Of a DNA stretch of 64,000 nucleotides, positions 62,676 to 64,000 are shown one piece after another; position 1 is the stretch's first letter; each line of letters opens with the position of its first letter. The translations under genes were made by a program, and so were the position numbers. The notes below the pieces were generated by a model, which searched no databases, was not told the DNA's origin, and was given only the letters and a program-made list of their open reading frames with translations. This DNA is from CAJQLB01 sp041392065. GTDB taxonomy: Bacteria; Bacteroidota; Bacteroidia; Flavobacteriales; Flavobacteriaceae. The stretch lies in contig JAWKMU010000003.1 in the NCBI GenBank assembly GCA_041392065.1, positions 310,001-374,000 of the forward strand, given 5' to 3'.

Positions 62676-63344
62676 ATGAATATTAAAAAGGCTTCCATAC
62701 TTATTATTTTAATCCTTCTTATAGATCAGGTTTCTAAGATTTATATTAAGACACATTTTGAGCTTCAGGAAGAAATAAAAGTATTCAACTGGTTCAGAAT
62801 TCTTTTTGTCGAAAATAATGGCATGGCTTGGGGAGCAAAACTAAGTGATTTTACTTCTGTTATTTCAGATAGAACCGCAAAAGTTATCCTTACCAGTTTT
62901 AGGCTTATTGCTTTAATAGGTATAGGTTATTGGCTCTGGATTTCAATAAAAAACAGAGGATCAAGGGTACTTATCGTAGCTGTTTCGTTAATTTTCGCTG
63001 GTGCTTTTGGTAATATCATTGACTCAGTGTTTTATGGAGTTATTTTTAATGATAGTTACGGACAAATTGCAACCGCTTTCCCTAAAGAAGGAGGCTACGA
63101 TACTTTACTACATGGCAAAGTGGTAGACATGCTTCATTTCCCATTGTGGAAAGGCTATTTGCCAGAATGGATTCCGTTTTATGGAGGCAAATACTTTACG
63201 TTTTTTGAACCTGTTTTTAATATTGCAGATGTTGCCATAAGTACAGGAGTTGGAATCCTAATTGTGTTTAACAATCGAGCTTTTCCTAAAGTAAAGGAAG
63301 TTATTAAAACTGATAAACCTTTAGAGGAGTTACACAGTAGCTAA
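62676..63344 (+). CDS. lspA: Lipoprotein signal peptidase
   Basis: 222 residues, longer than the ~165 of most LspA. It cleaves signal peptides of lipoproteins in the inner membrane. Four hydrophobic segments and motifs LILLIDQVSKIYIK, VENNGMAWG, GNIIDSVFYGVIFND (catalytic Asp) and VFNIADVAIS (second catalytic Asp). The extra length is in the loop between the two aspartates (SYGQIATAFPKEGGYDTLLHG). Its last 41 bp overlap the convergent cyclo-ligase gene. Many lipoproteins in this window are its likely substrates. Confidence 0.94.
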   Translation: MNIKKASILIILILLIDQVSKIYIKTHFELQEEIKVFNWFRILFVENNGMAWGAKLSDFTSVISDRTAKVILTSFRLIALIGIGYWLWISIKNRGSRVLIVAVSLIFAGAFGNIIDSVFYGVIFNDSYGQIATAFPKEGGYDTLLHGKVVDMLHFPLWKGYLPEWIPFYGGKYFTFFEPVFNIADVAISTGVGILIVFNNRAFPKVKEVIKTDKPLEELHSS

Positions 63345-63867
63345 GAGGAATATCACCTTCGTAAACATCATTAATAACATCTTCTACTTCAAATAGAGAT
63401 AATCCTATTTTTAATGTTTCAGGTTGGCAATCTGCTAAAAAATTGTCGTAATAGCCAGCTCCATAACCAACACGATGACCCTGTTTGTCAAAACACAATA
63501 AAGGCACAAAAACCACATCAATTTTTGAGTTTTCTATGCTAATGCCATCAACTGGTTCTGGAATTCCAAAACGATTAGTTTTAATTACTGTGCTGTCAGT
63601 GAGCAAATAATTCTCAAGATTAATGGTCTTAAAATTACTTTTGGAAACTACAGTATGTTTATCCTTTCCTGCTAAAATATTTAGAATATAATCAGTGTTT
63701 ATTTCTTTGTGCTTTGCCATAGTAAGAAATACATGGTAAAAGGATTTGTCCCAAATATTTAAAGAAAGTAGCTTGTTTGAAATGGCTAAACTTTTTGAAT
63801 CAATCTCATCTAAAGACAAGGCATTTCGCAAGACTTTATATTTTTTCCTTAGCTCAATTTTTGTCAC
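63304..63867 (-). CDS. 5-formyltetrahydrofolate cyclo-ligase
   Basis: 187 residues. ATP-dependent conversion of 5-formyl-THF to methenyl-THF in the cytoplasm. Motifs: TKIELRKKYKVLRN at the N-terminus, VPLLCFDKQGHRVGYGAGYYDNFL (phosphate-binding loop). I place the start at the GTG at 63867, which gives the standard N-terminus and overlaps the upstream gene by 14 bp; an ATG at 63903 would overlap by 50 bp. The 3' end overlaps the lspA end by 41 bp. Confidence 0.9.
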   Translation of the reverse strand: MTKIELRKKYKVLRNALSLDEIDSKSLAISNKLLSLNIWDKSFYHVFLTMAKHKEINTDYILNILAGKDKHTVVSKSNFKTINLENYLLTDSTVIKTNRFGIPEPVDGISIENSKIDVVFVPLLCFDKQGHRVGYGAGYYDNFLADCQPETLKIGLSLFEVEDVINDVYEGDIPLSYCVTPLKVYQF

Positions 63868-64000
63868 TTGATAACTTTGTTGAAATATGAAAAATGGCAT
63901 CACCTTGATACACTAAAGGAGATTCGTTTATATTAAAAATATAACCACAGTTAGGTGCTTTCACAAAATGATTGAAGCTTCCGTAAGGGTCTGTGATATG
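63854..64000 (-). CDS. Succinylglutamate desuccinylase/aspartoacylase family protein, C-terminal end
   Basis: The frame is open from the window edge to a TGA at 63854 and encodes 48 residues: DPYGSFNHFVKAPNCGYIFN, then NESPLVYQGDAIFHIS. This lipoyl-like beta-barrel ending (APxxGYI...V.QGDAIFHI) is typical of the C-terminus of aspartoacylase-type zinc deacylases. The rest of the gene lies outside. It is upstream of the cyclo-ligase on the same strand with a 14-bp overlap. Confidence 0.75.
   Translation of the reverse strand, partial: HITDPYGSFNHFVKAPNCGYIFNINESPLVYQGDAIFHISTKLSSDKN

Overview
This 64 kb window reads as chromosomal core sequence of a marine-type member of the Flavobacteriaceae (Bacteroidota). 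The evidence is the low GC content, dense short intergenic gaps, and marker families: DUF4270, IPExxxVDY, TonB-dependent receptor with carboxypeptidase-D-like N-terminus, viroplasmin-RNase H, an OmpA protein with thrombospondin-3 repeats, and a long class of amidophosphoribosyltransferase. Upstream regions repeatedly carry the Bacteroidota -7 promoter box TAnnTTTG. Genus-level placement (near Winogradskyella, Psychroserpens or Lacinutrix) is only an impression. No rRNA, CRISPR, prophage, integrase or insertion sequence was seen.

Layout. 1-5 kb: the tail of an MFS exporter, lpxH-queD, a 2OG-Fe(II) oxygenase, two tiny membrane ORFs, a MATE exporter, and a universal stress protein followed at once by tRNA-Ala(GGC). 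5-14 kb: an AddAB/RecB-like recombination pair (nuclease 5105-7864, helicase-nuclease 10646-13780) flanking ompA and kbl. 13.9-15 kb: sodA and a 510-bp gene-free stretch that holds two copies of a probable ~70-nt small RNA. 15-24 kb: the purF-like/pfkB/RNase H/purN group facing acpP-fabF-rnc-IPExxxVDY-pyk. 24-27 kb: a lipoprotein, dinB, and a CYTH/YCII-lipoprotein/EEP-phosphatase operon. 27-37 kb: pbpC and an alpha-2-macroglobulin with an intact thioester motif, with two small genes between them. 37-44 kb: an ALDH7-type dehydrogenase, a frameshifted DUF1800 gene with its DUF1501 partner, an AlbA_2 protein, an SDR and an aldo/keto reductase. 44-53 kb: an SGNH lipoprotein with its TonB-dependent receptor, then glmS, DUF4270 and a truncated starch-synthase-like protein. 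53-58.7 kb: panC-panD, a UPF0104 membrane protein, an esterase-like protein, radA and a barstar homologue. 58.8-64 kb: ileS-dksA-lspA converging on 5-formyltetrahydrofolate cyclo-ligase and the 3' end of an aspartoacylase-family gene.

Functional themes are envelope biogenesis (LpxH, PbpC/A2M, GlmS, LspA, OmpA), purine, folate and pantothenate synthesis, and DNA repair. The most interesting signals are not protein-coding. They are the twin small RNA at 14.58-14.90 kb, a short palindrome apparently inserted in frame into a monooxygenase gene near 29.95 kb, and a dispersed palindrome family, one copy of which supplies the stop codon of lpxH. Among proteins, the isoleucyl-tRNA synthetase carries a GXHH signature in place of HXGH, and the DUF1800 gene is split by a single-base deletion.
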